A DNA stretch of 35,464 bases from a virus: positions 1 to 35,464 of the IMG/VR virus record IMGVR_UViG_3300035701_000141; one strand, 5' to 3'. The notes beneath the pieces were generated by a model. It saw only the letters and a program-made list of their open reading frames with translations. It did no database searches and was not told the origin of the DNA. Each line of letters opens with the position of its first letter. Positions within the stretch are counted from its first letter, which is position 1. The translations under genes and the position numbers were made by a program. This document shows, in pieces, positions 6,939-15,238 of the stretch.

Positions 6939-9315
6939 CCTCGTCATCGTCGTGCGGGCGTCGACGCGCGACTTCACGGCGGGCATGGCGAAGACCCGCG
7001 CTGAAATCGCCAAGACGCAGACGACGGCGCAGCGCCTCAACAACATCGGCGGGGCGAGTATGGCCGTGGGCAAGAAGCTCACGAAGGGCATCACCCTGCC
7101 CGTCGTCGCCATCGGCGCGGCGAGCGTCGTGATGGCGGCGCGCTTCGAGGGCGACATGACGCTCATCCAGACGCAGGCGGGCGGCACCGCCGCCGACGTC
7201 GAGGAGCTGAGCACCGCCATCCTCAAGATGAGCCATACGGCGGGCGTCCAGCACGGGCCCGAAGAACTGGCGCGGGGCCTCTACCACCTCAAGTCCGTCG
7301 GCATGGACAACACGCAGGCGATGGCCGCCCTGACGGCCTCCGAGCACCTCGCCTCGGTCGGGCACGCCGACCTCGAAGCCTCGACCAACGCCGTCGCGGG
7401 CGCGTGGAAGAGCGGCATCAAGGGCGCGGAGGACTTCAACAGCGCAGCGGCGGTCGTCAACGCCACCATCGGCGCGGGCAACCTTCGCATGGAAGACCTC
7501 GTGAGCGCCATGGGCACGGGCGTCCTCGTCAACGCGCAGCAGGCCGGGGCGAGCTTCCAAGACGTCGGGGCCGCGCTCGCGACCATGACCAGCCGGGGCA
7601 TCCCGGCGGTGCGCGCGGCGACCGCTATCAAGATGGCGTTCGCTGGCATCGTCAACCCGTCGGGGACGGCGACAAAGGCGATGGACAAGATTGGCCTGAA
7701 GCAGCTCGACCTCGCGAAAGCGATGCAGACCGGCGGCCTGCCCGCCGCGATGGAGCTGCTCAACTCGAAGCTGAAGGGTCTGGACAAGGTCCACAAGACG
7801 CAGATTCTCGGGCAGATGTTCGGGGCCAAGTCGAGTCAGGCCATCCTCACCCTCATCGGCAACATGGAGGACTACCGCCGCGTGCAGAAGCAGGTCGCCG
7901 ACAACGCCACCGACGCGAAGTTCAAGGAGGCCATCGCAGCGCAGGCGCAGGATGCGAGCGCCATGTGGGCGCACCTCAAGACGACCCTCGGGGGCTCGCT
8001 CATCGAGTTCGGCAACATCCTCCTACCGACCGTCGTCAAGGTCGGCGACGCCATCGGCAAGGTCGCCGAGTGGATGGGCAAGCTCTCGCCCGAGGGTAAG
8101 AAGACGGTCGCCATCATCGCTCTCATCGCCGCCGCCGCCGGGCCTCTGCTCTTCGTCTTCGGCTCCATGGCGAAGAGCGTCGGCTCCATCATCAACGTCT
8201 TCAGCGCCTTCGGCCCCGCCGCCTCGAAGGCGGCGGGCGGGGCGCGGCTGCTCAACGTCGCCTTCCTCACGAGCCCGGTCTTCCTCGTCATCGCGGGCAT
8301 CGCCGCCCTCGTCATCACCTTCGTCATCCTCTGGAAGAAGTGCGAGTGGTTCCGAAACTTCTGGAAGGGCCTCTGGAGGCACATCGTCGACATCGCGAAA
8401 TCGGTCTGGACGGCCATCAGGCCCAGCGTGATGAAGGTGTGGCAGGCGCTCAAGGACGCATGGGACAAGGTCTGGACGACGACGAAGCAGGTCTGGGCCT
8501 ACATCAAGCCTTACGTCGTCACCGTCCTGAAGGCCCTCTGGGCCGCCGTGAAGGTCTATTTCAAGGTCATCGTCGAGGTCGTCAAGGTCGCGTGGAAGCT
8601 GCTCGTCATCCACGCCAAGGTCGCGTGGAAGGCGCTCACCATCTACATCAGGGTCGTCGTCGCCGTCATCAAGGGCATCATCACGGGTATCCGCGTCGCC
8701 GTCTTCGTCGTGCGCGGCGTCTGGCACGCCATCGTCACCGTGACGCGCGCCGTCTGGAACGTCGTCGCCGGGGTCGTGCGGCGTTACGTCCACGCCATCG
8801 TCGTCGTTGCCCGCATCGTCCACCGGGTCTACACGGCGGTTGCGAGGGCGTGGGGTCTCGTGCGCGGCGTGACGAGGCGCGTCTGGAACGGCCTCAAGGG
8901 CATCATCGGCGGGGTCATCGACTGGATATGGGAGAAGATTGAGGCCGTGTGGGACCGCATCGAGGGCGTCTACAACCGCGTCAAGGGCTGGCTCGGCGGG
9001 GGCAACACCGGAGCCCGCGTCGGTAAGGGCGGTCGCCTTGCCCGGCACGCCGAGGGCGCGTGGATACCGGCGACGACCGGCGGCACCCCGTTCCTCGGCG
9101 GCGAGGGCGGCGAGGGCGAGTGGGTCGTCCCGGCGTCCAAGGCGCAGGACTTCGCCTCGGCCGTCAAAGGCGGGAGTGGGGGCGGGGTCACTGTCACCAT
9201 CAACATCGCCAACGTCAACGGCACCGACCGGCAGGCCGCCGACCGCCTCGCGCGCATGGCGAGCGAACGGCTGATGGCGGGCGTGCTCCGACAGATGGTG
9301 GGTCAGAATGTCTAG
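6925..9315 (+). CDS. Tail tape measure protein (TP901-type)
   Basis: A 796-residue protein starting at GTG within the end of the chaperone gene. The N-terminal ~350 residues match the TP901-core tape measure domain, with a helical start and E-G-D-M-T-L-I-Q-T-Q-A-G-G. Hydrophobic segments lie near residues 392-425 and 443-470. Residues ~475-690 are a long helical stretch with Trp at regular intervals, as in many siphovirus tape measures. The C-terminus is Gly-rich. It fixes tail length and helps DNA entry. By the usual proportion of length to residues, the tail would be roughly 120 nm; this is inference. Confidence 0.93.
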   Translation: MNLSDLVIVVRASTRDFTAGMAKTRAEIAKTQTTAQRLNNIGGASMAVGKKLTKGITLPVVAIGAASVVMAARFEGDMTLIQTQAGGTAADVEELSTAILKMSHTAGVQHGPEELARGLYHLKSVGMDNTQAMAALTASEHLASVGHADLEASTNAVAGAWKSGIKGAEDFNSAAAVVNATIGAGNLRMEDLVSAMGTGVLVNAQQAGASFQDVGAALATMTSRGIPAVRAATAIKMAFAGIVNPSGTATKAMDKIGLKQLDLAKAMQTGGLPAAMELLNSKLKGLDKVHKTQILGQMFGAKSSQAILTLIGNMEDYRRVQKQVADNATDAKFKEAIAAQAQDASAMWAHLKTTLGGSLIEFGNILLPTVVKVGDAIGKVAEWMGKLSPEGKKTVAIIALIAAAAGPLLFVFGSMAKSVGSIINVFSAFGPAASKAAGGARLLNVAFLTSPVFLVIAGIAALVITFVILWKKCEWFRNFWKGLWRHIVDIAKSVWTAIRPSVMKVWQALKDAWDKVWTTTKQVWAYIKPYVVTVLKALWAAVKVYFKVIVEVVKVAWKLLVIHAKVAWKALTIYIRVVVAVIKGIITGIRVAVFVVRGVWHAIVTVTRAVWNVVAGVVRRYVHAIVVVARIVHRVYTAVARAWGLVRGVTRRVWNGLKGIIGGVIDWIWEKIEAVWDRIEGVYNRVKGWLGGGNTGARVGKGGRLARHAEGAWIPATTGGTPFLGGEGGEGEWVVPASKAQDFASAVKGGSGGGVTVTINIANVNGTDRQAADRLARMASERLMAGVLRQMVGQNV

Positions 9316-9667
9316 CCTCGTCGTCCTCGGCAGCGTCACCCTACACTCGGTCAGCGTCGAGGTCGGGACGCTGCCGCGCATCATCGGCGTCAACGCGAAC
9401 GCGCTCTCGCTGGAACCCGTGCAGACGGTCGACTACATCGGCGGCTACCTGCCCATCAGCGTCGCGGGCATGTTCAAGCCTCCGAGCGCCGAGGCCGAGC
9501 GCGCCGCCCTACAGGTCGAGGTCGCCAAGGCGACCAACACCGTCACGGTCGACGGCGTGCCCTACCGCGTCTTCAAGAACGAGGGCTTCGCCTTCAACTA
9601 CGAACTGCACTCGTCCATCACCGGGCTCATCTTCTACTCGGTGACGCTCAACTGCCTGCCGAACTAG
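9308..9667 (+). CDS. Tail-tip protein, possibly distal-tail-like
   Basis: A 119-residue, beta-rich protein whose ATG overlaps the end of the tape measure gene. Immediately after the tape measure, siphoviruses usually encode the distal tail protein, but this one is much shorter than typical Dit (about 250 residues). It might be a minimal tip ring component. Strand-rich segments such as GYLPISVAGMF and FYSVTLNCLPN support a structural protein. No specific motif is recognised. Confidence 0.6.
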   Translation: MSSLVVLGSVTLHSVSVEVGTLPRIIGVNANALSLEPVQTVDYIGGYLPISVAGMFKPPSAEAERAALQVEVAKATNTVTVDGVPYRVFKNEGFAFNYELHSSITGLIFYSVTLNCLPN

Positions 9668-9676
9668 GAGGGGCCG

Positions 9677-10072
9677 ATGCCCGCCAGCGAATACACCGCC
9701 CACCTCGTCGCCGACGCCGCCGCCGGGGGCACTGCCTACCAAGGCCCGGCGACCATCTACCTCGCCATGACGACGACCGAGCCGAGCAAGACCGTTGCCG
9801 GGACCGAGGTCGTCCACGACGACTACGACCGCAAGACCTTCGCCCAGAGCGGCTGGACGAACGATGGCGCGGGGTCTCTGGAGAACACCGCCAACGTCGA
9901 GTACGCCGAACTGTCGACCGACTACGATGACGAGGTGGTCGCGGTCGAAGCCTACGACGCTGCCACCGACGGCAACCGCCTCTGGTACATCGTCCTCGCC
10001 ACGCCACGCCTCTTCGTGACCGGCGAGACCCCGACCTTCCTCGCGGGCGACCTCGTGCTGGACTTCGTCTGA
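9677..10072 (+). CDS. Minor tail / fibre protein (Gp80-like)
   Basis: A 131-residue protein with the pattern of the small phage tail proteins of the Gp80-like group. It has I-Y-L-A-M-T-T-T-E-P near the start, then Y-D-R-K-T-F with N-T-A-N-V-E-Y-A-E-L. After these come E-A-Y-D-A-A-T-D-G-N-R-L-W-Y and a T-G-E-T-P-T-F-L-A-G-D-L ending. AGGAGGGG precedes the ATG. These proteins occur among tail-tip and fibre genes of siphoviruses of high-GC hosts. A structural or adhesion role is likely. Confidence 0.7.
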   Translation: MPASEYTAHLVADAAAGGTAYQGPATIYLAMTTTEPSKTVAGTEVVHDDYDRKTFAQSGWTNDGAGSLENTANVEYAELSTDYDDEVVAVEAYDAATDGNRLWYIVLATPRLFVTGETPTFLAGDLVLDFV

Positions 10073-10073
10073 G

Positions 10074-10859
10074 GTGGACCAGACCGCCTACCCAGACGGT
10101 ATCGCCTCTGCCGAGGCCATCGGCGCACCCACGGTCCACGTCGGCATCGCGGCCGTCGGCATCGCGAGCACTGAGGCCATCGGCACGCCGTTCATCGCTT
10201 CGGAAGCCTGCATCGCGGCTCACGGCTACATCAGCCTCGACGGTCAAGCTTTCTACCACGCCGCCACGCCGCCCGTCGCCAACGGCACCATCGCCATCGC
10301 GGGCGGGGCGTGGATGACCGCCGTTCCGCACGGCTTCACGACGATGGTGGCGCACGGCGTCATCCATATCGGCAGCCGCGCCCGCATGAGCGGCGGCGAA
10401 GCCCTACCCGCGTGGGTCGACCCCGCGCCCCCGTGGACCGGCCCCGACATGACCAGCGACCTCACCGGCATGGTGGTGAGGGCGGCCGGGCTCAAGCTAC
10501 GTCGCCCGCAAATCACCGAGCTGACCATCGAACTCGACAACGAAGGCGGGCCGAAGGCGGCGACGCTCGGCGTGGCAAGCACCCTCGACCGCGCCCCGGC
10601 GCTGCTCAAGACCCTGCTCGTCACCTACAAGGGCGCGACCCTCTTCGACGGGCGGCTGGAGGCAGTCTCGACCGACCTCGGCAGCGGCATGGGCTACACC
10701 CTCACCTACGCCGGGAAGCTGGTCAGCCTGCGCGACCGCAAGGACTACCGGGCCACGTTCGTCGACAGCGACCTCGATTCGTGGTGTACGGACCAAGGCC
10801 CGAGGTCGAGCCCCGACACCTTCGAGGCCGCGTCACGCTCCTCGGGGGCGACGGTATGA
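10074..10859 (+). CDS. Tail hub-like protein with N-terminal GIASAEAIG repeats
   Basis: A 261-residue protein starting with GTG one base after the previous stop. Residues ~1-50 contain two repeats (DGIASAEAIG, VGIASTEAIG) of the family that fills the fibre gene. Residues ~125-245 look like the start of a baseplate-hub/minor tail domain: ELTIELDNEG, then FDGRLE, then LTYAGKLVSLRDRKDYRATF. It ends ~20 residues after SWCTDQGP with a short tail and overlaps the next gene by ATGA. The hub-like domain seems to end early, and the gene at 12003 looks like the rest of a hub. Confidence 0.65.
   Translation: MDQTAYPDGIASAEAIGAPTVHVGIAAVGIASTEAIGTPFIASEACIAAHGYISLDGQAFYHAATPPVANGTIAIAGGAWMTAVPHGFTTMVAHGVIHIGSRARMSGGEALPAWVDPAPPWTGPDMTSDLTGMVVRAAGLKLRRPQITELTIELDNEGGPKAATLGVASTLDRAPALLKTLLVTYKGATLFDGRLEAVSTDLGSGMGYTLTYAGKLVSLRDRKDYRATFVDSDLDSWCTDQGPRSSPDTFEAASRSSGATV
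10077..10190 (+). repeat. Two GIASAEAIG repeats in the hub-like gene
   Basis: Two units encode PDGIASAEAIGAPTV and VGIASTEAIGTPF. The first is close to fibre-gene units at the DNA level. This is a second genomic site for the same repeat family. Confidence 0.8.
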
Positions 10860-12001
10860 GCCTCGACATCAGCTACCCCGGCGGCGTGGCGACCAAGCCC
10901 GGCTTCACCATCCAGCGCAGCCGCGACGGGCTCAGCTTCGGGGCGGCCCCGCTGGTCGACGCCAAGGTGGGCTTCGGCGTCACGAACGACGAGGGCGGGC
11001 TTTCCATCTGCGCCTACCCGCTGGCCTTCGCCGAGTGGCGCGAGGTGCAGCCCGAGGGCGACGTGAACCGCAAGTGGGCCTGCTTTGCGGCCGACGACGA
11101 CGGCTCCATGCTGCTCGCCGGGCACAACCGCTATGACAGTCTCACCGAGGGGCAGTTCTTCCTCTCCGACGACAAGGGCTCGGGCTGGGCGTTGGCCGAG
11201 CCGGGCAGCCACCTGCACCGCTACTGGCAGGCTGCTGACATGGACAGCGACGGCTCGCACATCCTCATCGTCGCGGGCACGGCCACGGGCACCGGACGGC
11301 GCGTCTGGCTGAGCGCCAACGGGGGCTCCTCGTGGACCGAGCAGACGCCCGCGGGCGCGGTCGACAACACGTGGCGCGGGGCGGCCATCAACGAGGACGG
11401 CAGCGTGCTCCTCGTCAACGCCGAGGCGAAGCGCATGTACCGCTACGTCAGCGGGGCATGGGCCGAGTGCGGGCCGACCGCCTTCGCGAATCGCAACTGG
11501 CGCTGCTGCGCGATGAGCGCCGACGGCGCGGTGATGCTCGCCGGGACAACGGGAGCGGGCCGCGTCTACCACTCGACCGACACGGGCGCGTCCTGGCACG
11601 AGGAGCAGCCTGCCGGGGCGACGACGCGGGACTGGTACGACGTGGCGGTCAACGAGGACGGTCAGGTGATGCTCGCCGCGGTCTACGGCGGGAAGCTCTA
11701 CATGACGATCAATGGCGGCTCCTCGTGGGATGACGCCTCCCCCTATAGCTACCCGACGACAGGTTACTGGAACGCGGTCGCGGTGTCGGCCGACGGGCAG
11801 AGGGTCTTTGCCAGCGACACCTATGCCCTCTGGTCGTCGCGGGACGGCGGCGGGTCGTGGGTCGAGGAGACCCCGCAGGAGGACATCGGCGACACGCCAA
11901 GCTGGCAGGAGGTCGCCATGAGCCGCGACGGTCAGGTGCTCATCACGGGCGACTTCGACCGTACCTACAACGGCCGCGTCTACGTCTACCGAGTGTGGTG
12001 A
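10856..12001 (+). CDS. Beta-propeller tail protein (BNR/YCF48-like)
   Basis: A 381-residue protein from the ATG overlapping the previous stop. A start far upstream at 10310 would lie inside the hub-like gene and is rejected. Residues ~1-55 are a short leader domain. From ~60 to the end are repeated blades of about 45 residues with Asp-box-like turns (STDTGASWHEE, SANGGSSW, TINGGSSW). Several blades are nearly the same as blades in the fibre gene. Such propellers in phage tails usually bind glycans or form a stable scaffold; no catalytic sialidase residues are evident. It separates two hub-like genes. Confidence 0.75.
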   Translation: MSLDISYPGGVATKPGFTIQRSRDGLSFGAAPLVDAKVGFGVTNDEGGLSICAYPLAFAEWREVQPEGDVNRKWACFAADDDGSMLLAGHNRYDSLTEGQFFLSDDKGSGWALAEPGSHLHRYWQAADMDSDGSHILIVAGTATGTGRRVWLSANGGSSWTEQTPAGAVDNTWRGAAINEDGSVLLVNAEAKRMYRYVSGAWAECGPTAFANRNWRCCAMSADGAVMLAGTTGAGRVYHSTDTGASWHEEQPAGATTRDWYDVAVNEDGQVMLAAVYGGKLYMTINGGSSWDDASPYSYPTTGYWNAVAVSADGQRVFASDTYALWSSRDGGGSWVEETPQEDIGDTPSWQEVAMSRDGQVLITGDFDRTYNGRVYVYRVW

Positions 12002-12002
12002 G

Positions 12003-13163
12003 ATGAGCGTCAAGCAGAACGCGCGGGTCTACTGGGAGATGTACGGCGGCATCCCGCCCTCGGCGACGAGCCAGTACGTCCACGTCGTCGACCTCACGGT
12101 CGATGTCGGCGGCTGGGCGGCGGCCGACCACGGCGACTACTTCCAGTTCTCGGTCTACGGCCGGGCGTGGCTGGGCGGGGCCAACCTCGTCACCCTCTAC
12201 CAGCGCAACCTCACCGTCGAGGTGGGCGAGAAGTGGAAGCATCTGCACGTCTTCAAGCGCAACTCAGACACCCGCGTCCAGTGCGTCGTCGGCAAGCTCG
12301 AACTCGTGACCGACAACTTCGTCGCCCCCGACCCCAGCGGCGAGGACTTCAAGTACGACGACCAGTACGACACCGCCGACGCCCCGCCGTGGGGCGTTCG
12401 CGTCAAGGCGTGCAACCTCTACTGCACGGACCTCCACGGCGACGTGCGCCTGCACCGCGTCCTCGCCGACATCGTCGAGGGCGGGGGTTTCACCTACTCG
12501 GGGCCGACGACCGTGTGGGAGCCCGACCAGCTCTGCTTCAGCGACCTGCCGAAAGACAGGTGGGAAGCACTCGACGAGGTCAACGGCATGTTGGGCTGGA
12601 ACTACCACTGCTGGGACGGCGAGACCGTCGAGTTCAGCACCCCGAAGAGCGGCACCGCGCGCACGGTCGACGCCCGCGACCCGCGCTCGACGTGGAACGT
12701 GCAGGAGAGCCTCGACGAGACCTTCAATGAGGTGCGCGTCCAGTACCAGAACGCCAAGGGCAAGCCGCGCGAGGTCGTGCTCTACGGCGACAAGACCGCC
12801 CTCGGCGGGCTCGCCCGGCGCGACACCCTACAGGCTCCCGACTCCATCAAGAGCCTCAAGGGCGCGACCCGCTTCGGCAGCCGCTACCTGCGTGCCCACG
12901 AGGGGCGGCAGGTCTACGGCACCCTGACCCTGACCGGCTACGAGACCGGGCGCGACGACTTCGACCCGCTGCTCGTGAAGCCCGGCGACACGATACGCAT
13001 GACCGGCCCGGCGCGCTTCCTCTACGGCACGCACGAGGTCACGGCCGTCAGCCTGCGACCGCTAGAATGGACGGCTGAGATTCAGTTCGGGGCGAACTCG
13101 CGCCGCTTCGATACATGGCTTGCCCGGCTCGCGGCCGGTGTCAAGCGCCACAAGCGTAGGTGA
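12003..13163 (+). CDS. Minor tail / baseplate hub-like protein
   Basis: A 386-residue protein with ATG one base after the previous stop. The N-terminal ~130 residues are beta-rich. From ~155 the sequence is typical of siphovirus hub/minor tail proteins: LADIVEGGGF, LGWNYHCWDGETVEF, then LDETFNEVRVQYQNAKGK. A C-terminal block has KPGDTIRMTG and TAVSLRPLEWTAEIQFG, ending in a basic tail. It should form part of the tail tip below the tape measure. It may be one partner of a hub split by the propeller gene. Confidence 0.75.
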   Translation: MSVKQNARVYWEMYGGIPPSATSQYVHVVDLTVDVGGWAAADHGDYFQFSVYGRAWLGGANLVTLYQRNLTVEVGEKWKHLHVFKRNSDTRVQCVVGKLELVTDNFVAPDPSGEDFKYDDQYDTADAPPWGVRVKACNLYCTDLHGDVRLHRVLADIVEGGGFTYSGPTTVWEPDQLCFSDLPKDRWEALDEVNGMLGWNYHCWDGETVEFSTPKSGTARTVDARDPRSTWNVQESLDETFNEVRVQYQNAKGKPREVVLYGDKTALGGLARRDTLQAPDSIKSLKGATRFGSRYLRAHEGRQVYGTLTLTGYETGRDDFDPLLVKPGDTIRMTGPARFLYGTHEVTAVSLRPLEWTAEIQFGANSRRFDTWLARLAAGVKRHKRR

Positions 13164-13172
13164 GGAGGCAAG

Positions 13173-13541
13173 GTGGACGAAGCCAGCCCGACCGGCGACC
13201 GGCGGCGCAACCCGTTCCCCGCCTTCACCGATGTCGAGTACGAGCTGTTTATGGCGACCATTCGCGAGGAGGCCCGCAAGGGCGCAGAGCTGGCCATCTG
13301 CACGCATCTCAAAGACCACTGCGGGGAGCACCGTCGGCGCACCGAGGCGGTCGAGGCCGTCGTCTTCGGACGCGCTGAGCGTGGCGTCAGGGGTCTCGAC
13401 GACCGCATCCTGCGCGTCGAAGAGACCGTCGAGGCGTGGGCTGACGACCGGCAGTGGTTCAAGCGCATGGTCTACGCGGCCGTGGTGACGGCGGTCGTCG
13501 GCGTCATCATCGCCGTCGTCCCGATTCTTCTCAATGGCTAG
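13173..13541 (+). CDS. Putative holin (XhlA-like: coiled coil plus C-terminal TM)
   Basis: A 122-residue protein from GTG 13173, with GAGGAGG upstream. Residues ~20-90 are charged and helical. Residues ~97-119 (MVYAAVVTAVVGVIIAVVPI) form a single strong transmembrane segment, giving a cytoplasmic coiled coil anchored by its C-terminus. This is the layout of haemolysin XhlA-like and class III-like holins. It sits directly before the endolysin gene, which supports a role in membrane permeabilisation. A two-TM candidate elsewhere (19368) is an alternative holin. Confidence 0.7.
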   Translation: MDEASPTGDRRRNPFPAFTDVEYELFMATIREEARKGAELAICTHLKDHCGEHRRRTEAVEAVVFGRAERGVRGLDDRILRVEETVEAWADDRQWFKRMVYAAVVTAVVGVIIAVVPILLNG

Positions 13542-13549
13542 GAGGCGTC

Positions 13550-14104
13550 ATGGCGTTCATCATCCAGCGCGACTACTTCCCCGCCCTGCGGCAGAGCGGG
13601 ACGCGACGGCTCGCGGTCATCGAGTGGATAGTCCTGCACGACATGGAGAGCGACAACCTGCTCGGCGCGGCCGAGGGCGTCGGTTCGTGGTTCCGTAACC
13701 ATCAGGTCGAGGCGTCGACCCACTACGGCGTCGACAACAACTCCATCCAGCAGTACCTCAACCTGACGACGATACCGTGGGGCGCGCCCGGCGCGAACCT
13801 CAACGGCGTTCACGTCGAGCAGATGGGCCTCGCCCGCTGGACCCACGACCAGTGGATGAACAAGGCCGAGCCGACGTTGGTCAGGACGGCGTGGCTCATG
13901 GCCCGCATCCATCGCCGTCTTGAAGCAGCGAACGTCCACGTCCCGCTGCGCGTCCTCAGTGACGAAGACGTGCGCGCGCACAAGCACGGCGTGGTGACGC
14001 ACCGCCAGCTCACGCGGGCCCTCGGCATCGGCTCGCACACGGACCCCGGCCCCGGCTATCCGATGGAGTTCGTGCTCTATCGGGCCCGGAAATATGCGGA
14101 GTAG
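13550..14104 (+). CDS. Endolysin: N-acetylmuramoyl-L-alanine amidase (Amidase_2)
   Basis: A 184-residue single-domain lysin starting at ATG 13550 with AGGAGG 5 nt upstream; longer in-frame starts lie inside the holin gene. It has the amidase_2/PGRP pattern: I-V-L-H30-D-M-E-S, S-T-H-Y-G-V-D, and the C-terminal H163-x-D165-P-G-P-G-Y-P that completes the zinc site and active face. It cleaves the bond between MurNAc and the stem peptide. There is no separate cell-wall-binding domain. A strong hairpin follows 50 nt downstream and likely ends late transcription. Confidence 0.9.
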   Translation: MAFIIQRDYFPALRQSGTRRLAVIEWIVLHDMESDNLLGAAEGVGSWFRNHQVEASTHYGVDNNSIQQYLNLTTIPWGAPGANLNGVHVEQMGLARWTHDQWMNKAEPTLVRTAWLMARIHRRLEAANVHVPLRVLSDEDVRAHKHGVVTHRQLTRALGIGSHTDPGPGYPMEFVLYRARKYAE

Positions 14105-14155
14105 CCCGACCCGCTGACCGCCGCCCGCGTGCCGCTGAAAGACGCGGCCGGGGCC

Positions 14156-14205
14156 GAAGGGCCCGCCGCCGAGGTCGTCACGAGCGGCTCGGCGGCGGGC
14201 CCTTC
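14156..14205 (+). terminator. Strong terminator hairpin after the lysis genes
   Basis: A perfect 18-bp stem (14156-14173 with 14188-14205) encloses a 14-nt loop. No clear U-tract follows, which is common in very GC-rich genomes. Its place after the endolysin suggests it ends the late operon. Confidence 0.75.
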
Positions 14206-14301
14206 CACTTCATCCAAGGGCCCCTTCAGGCCCCCGTTCTGACCCCTTGAAAGACCCCCTGAAAGCGCAGAAATGTCGAATACTGTAAACGCTCGTACAG
14301 G

Positions 14302-14320
14302 GCCGTAGAGGGGTCTGTGG
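14302..14320 (+). repeat. 19-bp element GCCGTAGAGGGGYCTGTGG, copy 1
   Basis: It matches 16542-16560 at 18 of 19 positions. Copy 1 is preceded by the dyad CTGTA-N8-TACAG at 14283-14300. Both copies lie in non-coding gaps in the same orientation, so a regulatory role is possible. Confidence 0.55.
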
Positions 14321-14696
14321 CGCGTCAGGCCCCCCCGCGCGTATGTCGAGTCGCTGGCAACACCGGGTGCGATTCTGCGCGAATTCGAGGCTAAGAAATC
14401 GCCCTCTTCAGGCCCCTGACAGACCTCCATTCAGAAGGGGTCCGAGCGCGATAGGAGGCCCATTCTGGGGCCTTCGGCGGCGCTGAAATCGGGCCTCTTC
14501 AGGGGCCTCGGTTCGGGCCCGGCGGCGGCCCCGACGCGGCGCGCGGCGGCCCCGTTGCCGGCCTACGGTCGCCGTCGTACCGGACGGGAGCGAGGAGGTC
14601 GGCCGCCAGCGCCCGGCCGGGCCGTATCAGAAATATACGGGGGCCGAAGGGCTTCCGAATGACAACCGGCCGGGGCGGGCAGACCCTCGACGATGA

Positions 14697-14725
14697 TTGA
14701 CAGCGTTCGACATTCATCCTACCGT
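14697..14725 (+). promoter_or_regulatory. Candidate sigma70-type promoter
   Basis: TTGACA (14697-14702, perfect -35 box), a 17-bp spacer, then TACCGT (14720-14725). The -35 is ideal and the -10 is weak. It lies just upstream of the first early gene. The dyad CCGTAT-N7-ATACGG about 57 bp upstream could be an operator. Confidence 0.45.
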
Positions 14726-14742
14726 TGACCAAGGAGGAACCG

Positions 14743-15063
14743 ATGAAGCGACCGAAGGAGGAGCCGATGAACTCGCTCCTGTGCCGCGCGATGTACGACA
14801 TGGCGACCATCGAACACGACCTGCACGGTAAGGCATGGGTCGCCGCTCAGGACAACTTTCTCGACGACGAGCGGGCCTACTGCGCCGCCGCCGTCGCTGT
14901 CAGGGACACCGCCTACCGGCTCGCCGACGCGCGCGGCGAGGACGGCGAAGAGCTGGTCATGCGCGACCTGCACGACCTCGCCGAGCGGCTCGCCGTGGAG
15001 CTGCGCTACCCGAAGCTGCGCGACGTGTACGAGCGTCTTGCGATGGTCCCCGCCGCCCGCTAG
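14743..15063 (+). CDS. Early small protein, helical, unknown function
   Basis: A 106-residue protein, mostly helical and acidic, with no family recognised. AAGGAGGAACC precedes ATG 14743. A near-copy AAGGAGGAGCC precedes an in-frame ATG at 14767, so either could be used and the start region looks like a 24-bp tandem duplication. It is the first gene after the regulatory gap, and a strong hairpin follows. Position suggests early expression. Confidence 0.7.
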   Translation: MKRPKEEPMNSLLCRAMYDMATIEHDLHGKAWVAAQDNFLDDERAYCAAAVAVRDTAYRLADARGEDGEELVMRDLHDLAERLAVELRYPKLRDVYERLAMVPAAR

Positions 15064-15110
15064 TCTTCCGAGCGTTGGCGCTGGTCGGGTGGTTCCTCCC
15101 GGCGCTGACT

Positions 15111-15142
15111 GGCCCGCCCCGGCTTGGCCCCCGGGGCGGGCC
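15111..15142 (+). terminator. Hairpin terminator
   Basis: A perfect 12-bp stem (15111-15122 with 15131-15142) has an 8-nt loop. It lies 47 nt after the preceding gene and just ahead of the promoter at 15211, separating two transcription units. Confidence 0.65.
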
Positions 15143-15198
15143 GCTGTCGTTCCGGGCGCTTCCTCACATGCGCGCGTTCCCGCCTCGGAGTAAAATAT

Positions 15199-15227
15199 TG
15201 TCGACGGGGGTTGCATTATGTCGACGG
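15199..15227 (+). repeat. Direct repeat TGTCGACGG, operator candidate
   Basis: TGTCGACGG occurs at 15199-15207 and 15219-15227, exactly 20 bp (two helical turns) apart. Each contains the palindrome GTCGAC. The second copy lies in the promoter spacer, a classic place for a repressor or activator site. Confidence 0.5.
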
Positions 15228-15238
15228 ACGGGTAGGAT
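15211..15238 (+). promoter_or_regulatory. Candidate sigma70-type promoter
   Basis: TTGCAT (15211-15216), a 16-bp spacer, then TAGGAT (15233-15238). The surrounding stretch is AT-richer than its neighbours. It would drive the long leader and the block of small genes from 15697 onward. Confidence 0.6.

Larger units (their letters stand above)
14105..14742 (+). other. Gene-free regulatory region between lysis and early genes
   Basis: I see no supportable gene here; the open frames have low-complexity Pro/Arg composition. Besides the terminator there are short repeats: GAAATCG followed by CCTCTTCAGG at ~14395 and ~14485, and small hairpins such as GGCCTC-TTCA-GGGGCC at 14492-14507. A copy of a 19-bp element lies at 14302-14320. 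A dyad CCGTAT-N7-ATACGG is at 14622-14640, and a promoter-like pair of boxes lies at the right end. Confidence 0.6.

Noticed and set aside
6820-9393. Long minus-strand frames opposite the tape measure gene
   Set aside because: These are GC-rich shadow frames with no ribosome sites and no family resemblance; the + strand tape measure is certain.
10310-10855. Upstream extension of the propeller gene
   Set aside because: Lies in another frame of the hub-like gene with Arg-rich nonsense sequence; the ATG at 10856 overlaps the previous stop as elsewhere.
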